64,000 nucleotides of DNA from Leifsonia shinshuensis (GTDB lineage: Bacteria; Actinomycetota; Actinomycetes; Actinomycetales; Microbacteriaceae). Both the position numbers and the translations under genes were made by a program. The notes beneath the pieces were generated by a model. That model was given only the letters and a program-made list of their open reading frames with translations. It did not search any database and was not told the DNA's origin. Shown in pieces: positions 24,916 through 33,723 of this stretch. The stretch's first letter is position 1. Each line of letters opens with the position of its first letter. Where the stretch lies: contig NZ_JAHHZQ010000005.1 in NCBI RefSeq assembly GCF_022606355.1, forward strand, positions 62,001 through 126,000, in the 5' to 3' direction.

Positions 24916-26112
24916 CTACGGGCGGCTGATCGCCTCGATCCACGGCCCGATGCCCGAGGCGACCGTGTCGAGGATGCCGAGGTGGGTGGCCCCGGGAACG
25001 ATCGCGGTCGTCGCGTGCGGGGCGTGGCGGGCGTAGGCGACCAGGCGGGTCGGATCGAACACCTCGTCGTCCGCTCCGACCCAGACGCCGACGGGCTGCC
25101 GGATCCGGGCGAGGGTGCCGGCCGCGTCGACGGGGTTCTGCGCGATCGCCATCTCGGCCGTGTAGCGGTCGACGAGGTGCGCCCCGGCGATCTGGCCGGC
25201 CGTGTAGGCGAACCCGACGGCAGGGGCGTGCGCGTCGAGGAGGCCGTCGGTGACGGTGGCGGCGATGAGTGGTCGCTGGCACACCGTCGCGAAGTCGGAT
25301 GCGTCGGAGTCGATCTCGGTGCCGGAGTGCAGCCCGAAGTCGGGCGCGACCAGAACGTAGCCGGCGACCTCGTGCGCGATCGCGGGGACGGAGTTCAGGA
25401 CGACGCCTGCACCCGCCGAATGACCGCCGACGAACTCGGGGATGCCGGGCTGTGCGCGGTGGACGTAGTCGACGGCGGTCTGCTCGTCCCGCTGCAGCTG
25501 GTGAACGCTCGGGGTGTCGCCGCGTGCGCCGCCGGAGGCGCCGTGACCCCGGAGGTCCACGAGGTACGTCGCGATCCCGTACTCCTGGTCGAGTTCGCGA
25601 GCGAGCGGGAGGTAGCCCGCGGCGCTGTTGGCGCCAGAGCCGTGGGAGAAGACGAGGCTCGCGACGGGGTGGGCGGGAACGAAGGCGTAATACGCGATCC
25701 GGGTGCCATCGCTCGCGCTCAACGCGCCGGTCGGCGCGGGTGCGCCGGCGGTCGTCTGCGTGTCGTCGGTGGTCAGGCCGCTGTGTGAGGGTACCGGGAA
25801 CGAGCACGGCACGAGAGCGGCGGCGACGCCGGTCCCGAGTCCGGCGGTGAGCACGCCCAGGCAGACGACGACCGCCGCCAACGTGGCGCGAGCGGTGCGA
25901 CCGATCAGCAGCGCGCAGCCGATCGCGGCGACGCCCACGACGAGCATGGCGACGGCGAGAACGTGCGGGCCCACCCCCTGCGGAGCATCGGGGCCGAAGC
26001 CGATGATGCCGCGCAGCAGCAGAAGCACGCCGCAGAGGGCGAGGAGCACCCCGCCTGAGGCACGAAGGACGGGATGCGATGAGCGCGCGGAGCGGGTGTT
26101 CGAGGTCACCAC
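24916..26112 (-). CDS. alpha/beta hydrolase with N-terminal membrane segments
   Basis: A 398-residue protein beginning with a GTG. Three hydrophobic helices occupy about residues 16-100. The hydrolase domain follows at about 130-398: LVFSHGSGANS (oxyanion region), LRGHGAS, the nucleophile Ser232 in GGHSAGAG, Asp in GADDEVFDP and His in GATHLG. Probably a membrane-anchored serine esterase or lipase with its active domain outside or at the membrane; the substrate is unknown. It is divergent in function from its neighbours and converges with tatC. Confidence 0.82.
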   Translation of the reverse strand: MVTSNTRSARSSHPVLRASGGVLLALCGVLLLLRGIIGFGPDAPQGVGPHVLAVAMLVVGVAAIGCALLIGRTARATLAAVVVCLGVLTAGLGTGVAAALVPCSFPVPSHSGLTTDDTQTTAGAPAPTGALSASDGTRIAYYAFVPAHPVASLVFSHGSGANSAAGYLPLARELDQEYGIATYLVDLRGHGASGGARGDTPSVHQLQRDEQTAVDYVHRAQPGIPEFVGGHSAGAGVVLNSVPAIAHEVAGYVLVAPDFGLHSGTEIDSDASDFATVCQRPLIAATVTDGLLDAHAPAVGFAYTAGQIAGAHLVDRYTAEMAIAQNPVDAAGTLARIRQPVGVWVGADDEVFDPTRLVAYARHAPHATTAIVPGATHLGILDTVASGIGPWIEAISRP

Positions 26113-26180
26113 TCCTGTCTACGTGCGCCGCGCACGATCCGGCTCCCCCCGCGGGTGGAGGCCGGGTGGAGGTGTCCCGA

Positions 26181-26765
26181 TCAACCGGTCAACGAGTCGA
26201 GGTGGCGGGTCAGGATCCTCGTGGCGTAGCCGGTCGCGTCGGCTCGCGGTTCCCACAGCAGCTGGAGGGCGAGCCCGTCGAGGAGGGCGTGGAGGCGCTC
26301 CGCCTCGAGTTCGGCGTCGCTCCCCGCCGAGAGCGCGTCGCACCGTGCGAGCTCGGCCACCGCGGACGTGCACGCCCGGCGCACATCCTGCGACAGGCTG
26401 ACCACACTCGGCTGCAGGGTCGCGTCGGTGAGTGCGAGGCTGCCGAGCTGCAGTTGGGCGACGAACTCGACCCGGCGGGTCGCATCAAGCGGGAGGAGCT
26501 CGAGGAGGAGCGCGAGGACGAGCGTGGTGCCCTCCCCGCTCAGCGCAGCGATCCGCGTCGCCACCGCATCGCGGATCCGGTCGAAGCAGAACTGGCGCAG
26601 GGCGTCCTGTGTCGGGAACGCACGGCGCAGCGAAGCGGTGGCGATACCGGCCTCCGCGGCGAGGTTGCGGACCGAGAGTGCCGCCAACCCGTCGCGCGTC
26701 AGCACGCGGATCGCGGCACGGGCGATGACGTCGTTGCGTTCGTCGTGGTCGATCAGGCGCGGCAT
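26181..26765 (-). CDS. TetR-family transcriptional regulator
   Basis: A 194-residue regulator with an N-terminal helix-turn-helix (about residues 10-55: LTRDGLAALSVRNLAAEAGI, then SLRRAFPTQDAL). The C-terminal ligand domain is family-specific and unassigned. It starts one base after the stop of the membrane-protein gene, so both form one operon. A perfect inverted repeat at 27324-27339 ahead of that operon is the likely autoregulatory site. Confidence 0.87.
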   Translation of the reverse strand: MPRLIDHDERNDVIARAAIRVLTRDGLAALSVRNLAAEAGIATASLRRAFPTQDALRQFCFDRIRDAVATRIAALSGEGTTLVLALLLELLPLDATRRVEFVAQLQLGSLALTDATLQPSVVSLSQDVRRACTSAVAELARCDALSAGSDAELEAERLHALLDGLALQLLWEPRADATGYATRILTRHLDSLTG

Positions 26766-26766
26766 C

Positions 26767-27312
26767 TCACCCCACCGCCTGACCGGGTGCCGGCTTCTTC
26801 GGCCACAGCGTGTAGCTCACGGCCCAGAGCACGTCGATCCCGAGCACGATCCCGAGCAGGGGGAACAGCCCGAGCAGCTCCTCGGTCCGCTCCGGTGCGC
26901 CGACGATCAGGACCAGGCCCCCGACGATCGCGCCCGCGATCGCCACCGCGAGCAGCGTCCGCGCCGCGTCCTTCCAGCACGCGATCGTGTACGCCGCACC
27001 GACCGGCTTCGGCCGCGGCTGCGCGCCACGGAACCGGGTGGCGAACTTCGCATCCGCCCAGGCGATCATCCGATGCCCGTAGGCGACGGAGATGCCGATG
27101 TACAGGGCCGCCAGCCCGTGATGCCACGACGCGGTCCCGCCGCCGAGCAGGTCGATCGCCACGAAGCCCAGCAAGAGGAGGTCGATCACCGGAGCGAGGA
27201 ACACCAACGCCATCCCCAGCCGCGGCCTCCCCGCCAGATAGCGGACCGCGAGCCCGCCCAGCAGTGCCACCCAGAACGCCACTTCGCACACGACGATCGC
27301 TACCAAGACCAT
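26767..27312 (-). CDS. uncharacterised integral membrane protein (TetR-linked)
   Basis: A 181-residue protein with five to six hydrophobic segments. The middle loop holds YGHRMIAWADAKFATRF and a basic stretch with QPRPKPVGAAYTIACWKDAART. I recognise the pattern as one of the small membrane families that occur beside TetR regulators but cannot give a function. The ATG at 27312 lies 12 bases after the operator-like repeat, so expression is probably repressed by the cotranscribed TetR protein. A small exporter or membrane-stress protein would fit; this is a guess. Confidence 0.75.
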   Translation of the reverse strand: MVLVAIVVCEVAFWVALLGGLAVRYLAGRPRLGMALVFLAPVIDLLLLGFVAIDLLGGGTASWHHGLAALYIGISVAYGHRMIAWADAKFATRFRGAQPRPKPVGAAYTIACWKDAARTLLAVAIAGAIVGGLVLIVGAPERTEELLGLFPLLGIVLGIDVLWAVSYTLWPKKPAPGQAVG

Positions 27313-27323
27313 GGTCGTTAAAG

Positions 27324-27339
27324 TAGCACAGTTGTGCTA
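27324..27339. promoter_or_regulatory. TetR operator-like inverted repeat
   Basis: TAGCACA-GT-TGTGCTA is a perfect 7-bp inverted repeat 12 bases upstream of the minus-strand membrane-protein start. Placement directly before the TetR-containing operon suggests autorepression. Confidence 0.6.
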
Positions 27340-27388
27340 ATTCATGGGTGGCGCTGCACCGTTGGCCGGCCCTCGGAGGCACCTGCAG

Positions 27389-28282
27389 CTACTTCACCGA
27401 GCCCGCCGTGAGCCCGCCGACGACCTTGCCCTCGATGAACGCGAAGAGCACGATCACCGGGATGGTCGCGATGACCGAGCCGGCGAACAGGTGCCCCCAA
27501 TCCACCTGATACTGACCGATGTAGGCGTTCAATGCGACGGTGAGGGGCTGGTTCTCCGGAGTCGTCGTCAGGGTCAGCGCGACGAGGAACTCGTTCCAGG
27601 TTCCGATGAAGGTGAAGATGAGCGCGGTGACGATCCCGGGCATCGCCAGCGGGATCGTGATCCGCCGGAGCGCTCCCAGCCGGGTCATCCCATCGAGGAG
27701 GGCGGCCTCCTCCAGCTCGACAGGGATGGAGGCGAAGTACGCGTTGAGGATCCAGGTCGCGAAAGCGAGGTTGAACCCCGCGTTGACCAGGATCAGGGCG
27801 GCGATCGAGTCGATCAGGTTGAGGCTGAGGAACTCGCGGTAGATGCCGACGAGCATCGCCGCGGGCTGGAACATCTGGGTCACCAGCACCAGTAGGAGGA
27901 ACGCGCCGCGCCCGCGGAACCGGTGCCGGGCCGTGTAGTACGCGGCCGGGAGGGCGACGGCGAGCACCAGGAGTGTCGCTCCGCCCGCGACGATGAGGCT
28001 CACGCGCAGGTTGGTCGCGAGGCCGGTCGACCAGATATCGACGAAGTTCGACCAGTCGAGGGCTGTCGGAAGGTAGGTCCTGGCGGAGAGCTCGTTCGCG
28101 GGTCGCAGGCCGGAGATGACCATTTCGGCGTACGGGAGCACGAAGACGATCGCGACGAGGTAGGCGACCGTCGCCAGGACGATCGTGCGGCCGGTCGCGC
28201 GCCGCCGACGGGATCGCGTCGCGCGCGGCGCCTGGGAGGTCTGCGGCGCGGACGACGGCGTGGACAGCAGAGTGGTCGCCAT
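27389..28282 (-). CDS. ABC sugar permease, MalG-like (CUT1)
   Basis: A 297-residue membrane protein with six predicted helices. The EAA loop is ELEEAALLDGMTRLGALRRI, which contacts the transport ATPase. It follows the MalF-like gene with only a one-base gap, and together they form the channel of an importer. The binding protein encoded at 33724-34968 carries the same operator element and is the likely partner. No ATPase gene is nearby. Confidence 0.9.
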   Translation of the reverse strand: MATTLLSTPSSAPQTSQAPRATRSRRRRATGRTIVLATVAYLVAIVFVLPYAEMVISGLRPANELSARTYLPTALDWSNFVDIWSTGLATNLRVSLIVAGGATLLVLAVALPAAYYTARHRFRGRGAFLLLVLVTQMFQPAAMLVGIYREFLSLNLIDSIAALILVNAGFNLAFATWILNAYFASIPVELEEAALLDGMTRLGALRRITIPLAMPGIVTALIFTFIGTWNEFLVALTLTTTPENQPLTVALNAYIGQYQVDWGHLFAGSVIATIPVIVLFAFIEGKVVGGLTAGSVK

Positions 28283-28283
28283 C

Positions 28284-29270
28284 TCAGTCGGCCTCCCTCG
28301 AGGATCGGTTGATGCGCAGGAACAGCAGCACGACCACGATCACGAGGGCGAAGTTCACGATCGACATCGCGGCGGACTCGCCGATGTCGGACTGCTTGAG
28401 CTGGTACATGAAGGTCGTCGTGGTGCTGGTCTCATAGCCGGGGCCTCCGCGCGTCATCGTCCAGATGATCGGGAAGGAGTTGAGCACGTTGATGACATTG
28501 ATGAGAAGGGCGACGAGGAGGGCAGGCCGCAGGATCGGCAGGGTCACCGAGAGATAGATGCGCCAGCCGGAGGCGCCGTCCATCCTGGCCGCCTCGTTCA
28601 CCTCGTCCGGGATGGCCTGCAGACCGGCGAGGATGGCGTAAGTGGTGAACGGGATCGAGACGAACGTCGCGACGACCATCATCCAGGGCAGCGCGGTCGC
28701 CGGGTTGCCGAGCCAGTCGGCCTCGCGAGTGTTGAACGCCTTCAGCACGCCGATGTCGTGGAGGAAGACGTTGATCACACCGTTGTTCGAGTTGAGAGCC
28801 CAGCGGAACACGATGCTCGTCATCATCACCGAGGCGGCCCATGGCGCGATCAGCGCGAGACGCGCGATGCGACGGCCGGGGAAGCGCTGGTCGAGCAGCT
28901 GCGCCAGAGCGAGGGAGGCGATCATGGTCGCGGCGACGACGCCGGCGACCCACACGATGGTCCGTGCCACGACACCGGCAAGCGCGGGTTCGGCCAGCAG
29001 ATGGGCGAAGTTGCGGAATCCCGCTCCGCCCTGCACGAAGCCGTCCGGTCCGATGGTCTGCACGGACGTCTGCACCATCACGACGGCGGGCCAGATCACG
29101 ACGAAGCCGACGAGCGCGATCGCGGGTCCGATCCAGACGAGCGGAGCGAGCCGGCGTGCGACGCCGACGCGTCGACCGGGCGAGCGCCGTGCCTCGGGCG
29201 GCGCGGACCGCATGGGCGCGGCCGGCGCTTCGGGCGCTGCGGAGATGGGAGGGGCCGCCACGGCTGTCAC
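28284..29270 (-). CDS. ABC sugar permease, MalF-like (CUT1)
   Basis: A permease of about 328 residues. I favour GTG 29270, with AGGAAGGA just upstream; GTG 29297 would add nine residues. A disordered Ala/Pro-rich N-terminal tail precedes six to seven membrane helices. The EAA loop is EVNEAARMDGASGWRIY. It pairs with the MalG-like protein from the next gene. The promoter ahead of it (TTGACG-18-TAATTT on the minus strand) carries the 31-bp element shared with the binding-protein gene. Confidence 0.88.
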   Translation of the reverse strand: MTAVAAPPISAAPEAPAAPMRSAPPEARRSPGRRVGVARRLAPLVWIGPAIALVGFVVIWPAVVMVQTSVQTIGPDGFVQGGAGFRNFAHLLAEPALAGVVARTIVWVAGVVAATMIASLALAQLLDQRFPGRRIARLALIAPWAASVMMTSIVFRWALNSNNGVINVFLHDIGVLKAFNTREADWLGNPATALPWMMVVATFVSIPFTTYAILAGLQAIPDEVNEAARMDGASGWRIYLSVTLPILRPALLVALLINVINVLNSFPIIWTMTRGGPGYETSTTTTFMYQLKQSDIGESAAMSIVNFALVIVVVLLFLRINRSSREAD

Positions 29271-29350
29271 CAGTCCTTCCTGCCGAGCGTGGGACACACG
29301 GTTCGACGTCGAATCCGGACACCTCTTGTCGAGGGGGTCTTCGTAGGATA

Positions 29351-29381
29351 TTAATAAATATCCAAGTTGGCAATCAAATTA
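29351..29381. promoter_or_regulatory. 31-bp ROK-regulon operator element, copy A
   Basis: The 31 bases here differ at one position from those at 35001-35031. The core reads TATCCAAGTTGGCAAT, with the near-palindrome CCAAGTTGG at 29362-29370. The element overlaps the -10 box (TAATTT, 29381-29376) of a minus-strand promoter whose -35 is TTGACG (29405-29400), 18 bases away. A plus-strand promoter, TTGTCG at 29326 with TATTAA at 29349, also abuts it, so it could control both the permeases and the secreted DUF4832 gene. Confidence 0.65.
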
Positions 29382-29450
29382 CGTGACGGGACGGGGACGC
29401 GTCAAATCGTCGACCCTCCCCCTCCCCTCGCCGACCTCGAAGGAGACGGT

Positions 29451-32400
29451 ATGCGACACAGAATGAGACCACGGACCGCCCTGACGGCGGTGATCGCGGC
29501 GGGGGCGCTCGTCGGCTCGATCGTCGTCACGGCCCCGGCGCACGCAGCGGGTTCGATCAGTCCCTCGGACGCGTCGTCACTGGTCACCGTCCGGCCGACG
29601 GAGATCTCTGACACCATCACGAACCCGGGCATGGGCTGGGTGTTCATCGACAACGCGATCCCCGGGCACAACGACGAGGGCAGGACGGGGACCTATCCCG
29701 ACTTCTCGAACGTCGCCGTGCTGTCCGACTGGGCGGAGCTGGAGCCGTCGCCCGGCGTCTACAACTGGTCGATGGTCGACAACGCGATCAGCTACTGGGC
29801 GGCCCAGGGCAAGCGCATCCACCTGCGCATCTCGACGGACACCATGGTGATCTATCCCTACAACTACGCGAAGGGCGCGCCGGGCTGGCTGTCGAGCGCT
29901 CCGTACAACGTCGGGCTGCAGACCCGGTGCGACGACGCGACGCTCACCCCTCCTGCCTGCCTGCAGCCGAACGGCTCCGCGGGGTTCACGTACACGGTCG
30001 CCGACTACGAGAATCCGAACTACATGACGCGCCTGCACAGCTTCATGCAGGCCTTCGGAGCGCACTACGACTCCAACCCGGCCATCGACACGGTCGACCT
30101 CCGCGGATACGGCGAGTGGGGGGAGTGGCACAGCGGGCACGACTTCTCCAGCATCGCCGCCCGGGAGTCCACCCTCCAGCAGATCGTCCACGAGTGGTCG
30201 ACCGCTTTTCCGGACAAGGTGCTCAACCTGTCCGATTCGTACGAGTACCGCGACGGCCCCAACGGGGTCCAGCCGCCCACGGCCAACGCCTCCTCGTACT
30301 CGCAGTTCCTGCAGTGGTCGGCGTTCGACTACGCACTGAACAACACGCCGAACGTGACCTTCCGTCGTGACGGTGTCGCCGGCGGCCTGCACGAGTACGA
30401 CGCGGCTGGGCTGCAGGACGCCTTCCGGAGTCCGCGCCGGCTGCCGACGACCCTCGAGTTCTACGACGGCTACCCGCTACCGCCCGGCTTCCCGTACACG
30501 CTCTCGACTCGGTTGGACGAGGCGTTCCGGTTCCACCCCAACTACCTCACGGTCATGGGCTGGGACGGCGACGGGGGTGCGCGTGCCTTCGCCGACAACG
30601 AACCCGCGATCATCGCACGGGCGAACAACAACCTGGGCTACCGCTTCGTGCTCACCAAGGCGTCTTACCCGCGTTCGGTCATGGCCGGCTCGACGCTCGA
30701 ACTCCGTCAGGACTGGGTGAACCGGGCTGTCGGCCGCGCCTGGAAGCAGTATCCGTTGAAGGTGTACCTCACCGACTCCGCCGGCACCACGGTGTGGAGC
30801 GGCACGGACTCCGCGTTCGATCAGCGCGACTTCGTCCGCGGGTCGTCCTACCCCGTCTCGTCACGGTTCACGCTCCCATCGACCGTTCCGGCCGGCAGCT
30901 ACCAGCTCAGGATCGCCATGGTCGACGCGGCGGGCAACCCTGCGATCACACTCGCGATCGCCGGTAAGGACGCGCAGGGCCGCTACCCGATCGGGAACAT
31001 CGTCGTCGGCTCAGGCGCGGCGGCGACCGCACCGACCGAGTCGTTCGAGGGTGGTTCGTTCGCGGGTTCGTCGTACACGGCGGGTTTCGGGGGGACGTAT
31101 GGCACGGTGACGTCGGATCCGTCGAAGGTGGTGGCGGGGTCGTACTCGGCGTACGGGTCGACGGCGACGACGACGGACTACTACGAGTTCTTGTATTCGG
31201 ACACGTCGAAGATCCAGTTGCAGCCGTTGACGTCGTATTCGGTCACCTTCCGGTATCGGCCGTTGGCGGCGCCGGGGTCGGGTGGGGGTTACTACTTCCT
31301 GGCCAGGACCGGTGCGGGTGGGAACGCGCATGATGTGGGTGCGACGTCGTGGAATGATCCGGCGGATGGGGTGGTGCGGTCGAAGACGGTGACGTTCACG
31401 ACGGATGCGTTCGGCGACTATCGGCTGATCTGGGGGCTCCACAACGGCGGGGCGATGTCGGTCGACGACATCACCATCATCGACAACGCCAGGGAGTCGT
31501 TCGAGGGTGGTTCGTTCGCGGGTTCGTCGTACACGGCGGGTTTCGGGGGGACGTATGGCACGGTGACGTCGGATCCGTCGAAGGTGGTGGCGGGGTCGTA
31601 CTCGGCGTACGGGTCGACGGCGACGACGACGGACTACTACGAGTTCTTGTATTCGGACACGTCGAAGATCCAGTTGCAGCCGTTGACGTCGTATTCGGTC
31701 ACCTTCCGGTATCGGCCGTTGGCGGCGCCGGGGTCGGGTGGGGGTTACTACTTCCTGGCCAGGACCGGTGCGGGTGGGAACGCGCATGATGTGGGTGCGA
31801 CGTCGTGGAATGATCCGGCGGATGGGGTGGTGCGGTCGAAGACGGTGACGTTCACGACGGATGCGTTCGGCGACTATCGGCTGATCTGGGGGCTCCACAA
31901 CGGCGGGGCGATGTCGGTCGACGACATCACCATCATCGACAACGCCAAGCTCGCCGACGCGCTCGCGGGTCAGTGGAGTTTCGACGAAGGCACCGGGACG
32001 ACGACGGCCAGCGTCGACGGCGCCGTCGTCGGAACGCTCGCGGCCGGCGCGTCCTGGGGCGCAGGCCGACGTGGCTCAGGCATCGCCCTCGACGGCGGCA
32101 GCGGGTACGTGGCGCTTCCGAACACCGCAGCGCTGCAGCAGGTGCAGGCGGGCGACTACACCCTCTCCGCGCAGTTCAAGGCGAACAGCCTCCCCGCAGG
32201 CAGCGGATCGGCCAACAACGCCGACTACGGGATCGTCATGAAGAGCGGCTTCAACCTGGGCCTCTACTTCGACAACCAGGGGCACTTCCACATGGTGCAC
32301 CTGCTGTCCGACGGAAGCAGTGCCGACGCCCAGTCCTCGAGCAGGTACGCGCCGGGAGGCTGGCACTCGGTGACAGGTGTCGTGAGCAAGACCCTGGGAA

Positions 32401-32618
32401 CGGTCGACCTCTATGTCGACGACGTCTGGCAGGCGACGGCGCGATTCACGCCCGGCGCGACCGCACGCGACTACGGGACGCAAGGCTGGAACATCGGTAT
32501 CGGCATCCCTGGCGGGACGTCGTACCGCTGGGCCGCGGACGGCGTGGTCGACGACGTCCGGATCTGGAGCAAGGCCGTCGCGGACACCGACGTGTTCGCG
32601 ATGGATCGCGGCTACTAG
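29451..32618 (+). CDS. secreted TIM-barrel/DUF4832 protein with duplicated module and LamG domain
   Basis: A 1055-residue protein; AAGGAG precedes ATG 29451. The signal peptide ends near APAHAAG (about residue 32). Residues about 40-360 look like a GH42-like TIM barrel (NPGMGWVF, WAELEPSPGVYNWS, LRGYGEWGEWH). A DUF4832-type beta-sandwich follows at about 385-525. Two identical 152-residue modules (530-681 and 682-833) come next, then a LamG/concanavalin-like domain (about 838-1055). It is probably an extracellular glycoside hydrolase or glycan-binding protein; the catalytic residues cannot be assigned with confidence. Its promoter region holds the ROK-type element. Confidence 0.8.
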   Translation: MRHRMRPRTALTAVIAAGALVGSIVVTAPAHAAGSISPSDASSLVTVRPTEISDTITNPGMGWVFIDNAIPGHNDEGRTGTYPDFSNVAVLSDWAELEPSPGVYNWSMVDNAISYWAAQGKRIHLRISTDTMVIYPYNYAKGAPGWLSSAPYNVGLQTRCDDATLTPPACLQPNGSAGFTYTVADYENPNYMTRLHSFMQAFGAHYDSNPAIDTVDLRGYGEWGEWHSGHDFSSIAARESTLQQIVHEWSTAFPDKVLNLSDSYEYRDGPNGVQPPTANASSYSQFLQWSAFDYALNNTPNVTFRRDGVAGGLHEYDAAGLQDAFRSPRRLPTTLEFYDGYPLPPGFPYTLSTRLDEAFRFHPNYLTVMGWDGDGGARAFADNEPAIIARANNNLGYRFVLTKASYPRSVMAGSTLELRQDWVNRAVGRAWKQYPLKVYLTDSAGTTVWSGTDSAFDQRDFVRGSSYPVSSRFTLPSTVPAGSYQLRIAMVDAAGNPAITLAIAGKDAQGRYPIGNIVVGSGAAATAPTESFEGGSFAGSSYTAGFGGTYGTVTSDPSKVVAGSYSAYGSTATTTDYYEFLYSDTSKIQLQPLTSYSVTFRYRPLAAPGSGGGYYFLARTGAGGNAHDVGATSWNDPADGVVRSKTVTFTTDAFGDYRLIWGLHNGGAMSVDDITIIDNARESFEGGSFAGSSYTAGFGGTYGTVTSDPSKVVAGSYSAYGSTATTTDYYEFLYSDTSKIQLQPLTSYSVTFRYRPLAAPGSGGGYYFLARTGAGGNAHDVGATSWNDPADGVVRSKTVTFTTDAFGDYRLIWGLHNGGAMSVDDITIIDNAKLADALAGQWSFDEGTGTTTASVDGAVVGTLAAGASWGAGRRGSGIALDGGSGYVALPNTAALQQVQAGDYTLSAQFKANSLPAGSGSANNADYGIVMKSGFNLGLYFDNQGHFHMVHLLSDGSSADAQSSSRYAPGGWHSVTGVVSKTLGTVDLYVDDVWQATARFTPGATARDYGTQGWNIGIGIPGGTSYRWAADGVVDDVRIWSKAVADTDVFAMDRGY
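31038..31949 (+). repeat. perfect 456-bp tandem duplication within a coding sequence
   Basis: Bases from 31038 and from 31494 are the same for about 452 bases, giving two identical 152-residue modules in frame (456 = 152 x 3). No base difference is visible until the end of the second copy. The unit prefers G-ending codons (TCG, GTG, GCG, GGG, TTG), while the rest of the gene prefers C-ending ones. This points to a recent duplication of a module of separate origin. Confidence 0.92.
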
Positions 32619-32632
32619 CCGGGCGCGCGAAT

Positions 32633-32664
32633 GCGGGGTGGGGAATGATCCCCACCCCGCTTTT
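32633..32664. terminator. rho-independent terminator
   Basis: GCGGGGTGGGGA at 32633-32644 and TCCCCACCCCGC at 32649-32660 form a perfect 12-bp stem with an ATGA loop, followed by TTTT. It ends the DUF4832 gene and can serve the converging nucleoside-hydrolase gene. Confidence 0.85.
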
Positions 32665-32681
32665 CGTGCGCGAACCGGCGC

Positions 32682-33638
32682 TCAGGCCGAGGCGGCCTCC
32701 TCCCGGACGCGGTCGGCACCGGTCGCGGTATCGCTCGGACGGCACAGCCAGTCGTCGATGGTGTCCGCGACGTCGGTCGCCGGGGCTGTGCGCACGGCGT
32801 AGCGGTGTGGGCCGCCCGTCGCCGGCGCCCAGGAGCTGGCGGCCTCCGCGTCGACGCTAACGACCCCGGCCTCGCTCCAGGCGAACGCGGACCACGCGGG
32901 GTCGACCGCGAGCAGGACGGCGATCGGATCCCAGCTCGGGCGCCCGTTCCCGAAACCGCTGTGGAGCTGGTAGGCGGTCGCCACCGGGCTCTCCCGTCCG
33001 TGCGACTCGAGAATCCGCCGGCCGGAGATTACCTGGTGCCCGACCTCCCAGCCGACGAAGTCGATCCTGCCCGGCCACGCGTCGAGGAACTCGGCTGTGA
33101 GCGCCGGGTCCTCCGCGAAGTTGTACTCGCCACCTCCGGGCCCCGGCGGTCGCGCACCGCCGAACGCGCCGCCCATGACGACGATGCGATCGACGGACCG
33201 TCGTACCAGGTCGCGGCCGCCGAGCGGGGAGAACTCGTCGGGACCCGACCGGAGGAGGCCGACCAGGTTGTCGAAGAAGCCCAGCGACGCCACGGTCACC
33301 CCAGACGGGCCCGCGGCGGCGAGCACGCTCCGCAGGAGTCGCACCGGGTCTGCTGTCGGGACCGGCCGGTCCCAGCCGAACAGCCGCGTCGTCCCACGCA
33401 CGAACTCCTGTGACCCGAGGGTCTCGGTCGGCGGCTGGAGGGCGCCGACCGGCACGGGGAGCCCGTAGTAGTCGTTGATCGCCGCGACCAGGCGCGGACC
33501 CCACACGCTGCGGGTGTTGACGTTGACGCCGCCCAGACGCACACGTCCGGCCTGCGACAGTGCGTGGGCGACGGCGAGGGCGCCGACATCGTCGACGTCG
33601 TCGTGGATGTCTGTCTCGATGAAGAGTGTCGTGCTCAT
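32682..33638 (-). CDS. nucleoside hydrolase (inosine/uridine-preferring family)
   Basis: A 318-residue protein. The N-terminal calcium/ribose site is ETDIHDDVDDVGAL, a variant of the usual D-x-D-x-G-x-D-D; the third aspartate pair is kept while PG is HD. VVMGGAFG, NFAEDP and the late histidine/aspartate WDPIAVL agree with the family. Such enzymes hydrolyse the N-glycosidic bond of ribonucleosides or related N- or O-ribosides. It is cotranscribed with a sugar-binding protein under a ROK operator, so a ribosyl-type glycoside rather than purine salvage may be the substrate. Confidence 0.8.
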   Translation of the reverse strand: MSTTLFIETDIHDDVDDVGALAVAHALSQAGRVRLGGVNVNTRSVWGPRLVAAINDYYGLPVPVGALQPPTETLGSQEFVRGTTRLFGWDRPVPTADPVRLLRSVLAAAGPSGVTVASLGFFDNLVGLLRSGPDEFSPLGGRDLVRRSVDRIVVMGGAFGGARPPGPGGGEYNFAEDPALTAEFLDAWPGRIDFVGWEVGHQVISGRRILESHGRESPVATAYQLHSGFGNGRPSWDPIAVLLAVDPAWSAFAWSEAGVVSVDAEAASSWAPATGGPHRYAVRTAPATDVADTIDDWLCRPSDTATGADRVREEAASA

Positions 33639-33670
33639 GTGCTCTCTCTGGTTCGGTCCGGACGCAGAAC

Positions 33671-33711
33671 AGCGCCCTGGCCGGCGAGGGAGGCCCGCCG
33701 GCCAGGGCGCT
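33671..33711. terminator. 16-bp intercistronic hairpin (terminator or attenuator)
   Basis: AGCGCCCTGGCCGGCG at 33671-33686 pairs perfectly with 33696-33711 around a 9-base loop. It lies between the binding-protein stop and the nucleoside-hydrolase start on the same strand. Binding-protein messages are often buffered by such stems, giving high 5' and lower 3' expression. Confidence 0.65.
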
Positions 33712-33723
33712 GCGTGTCACGGG

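Noticed and set aside
31038-31949. Repeats considered as CRISPR or a mobile-element scar
   Set aside because: The unit is 456 bp, in frame, has no spacers and no flanking target duplication; it is a coding-module duplication.
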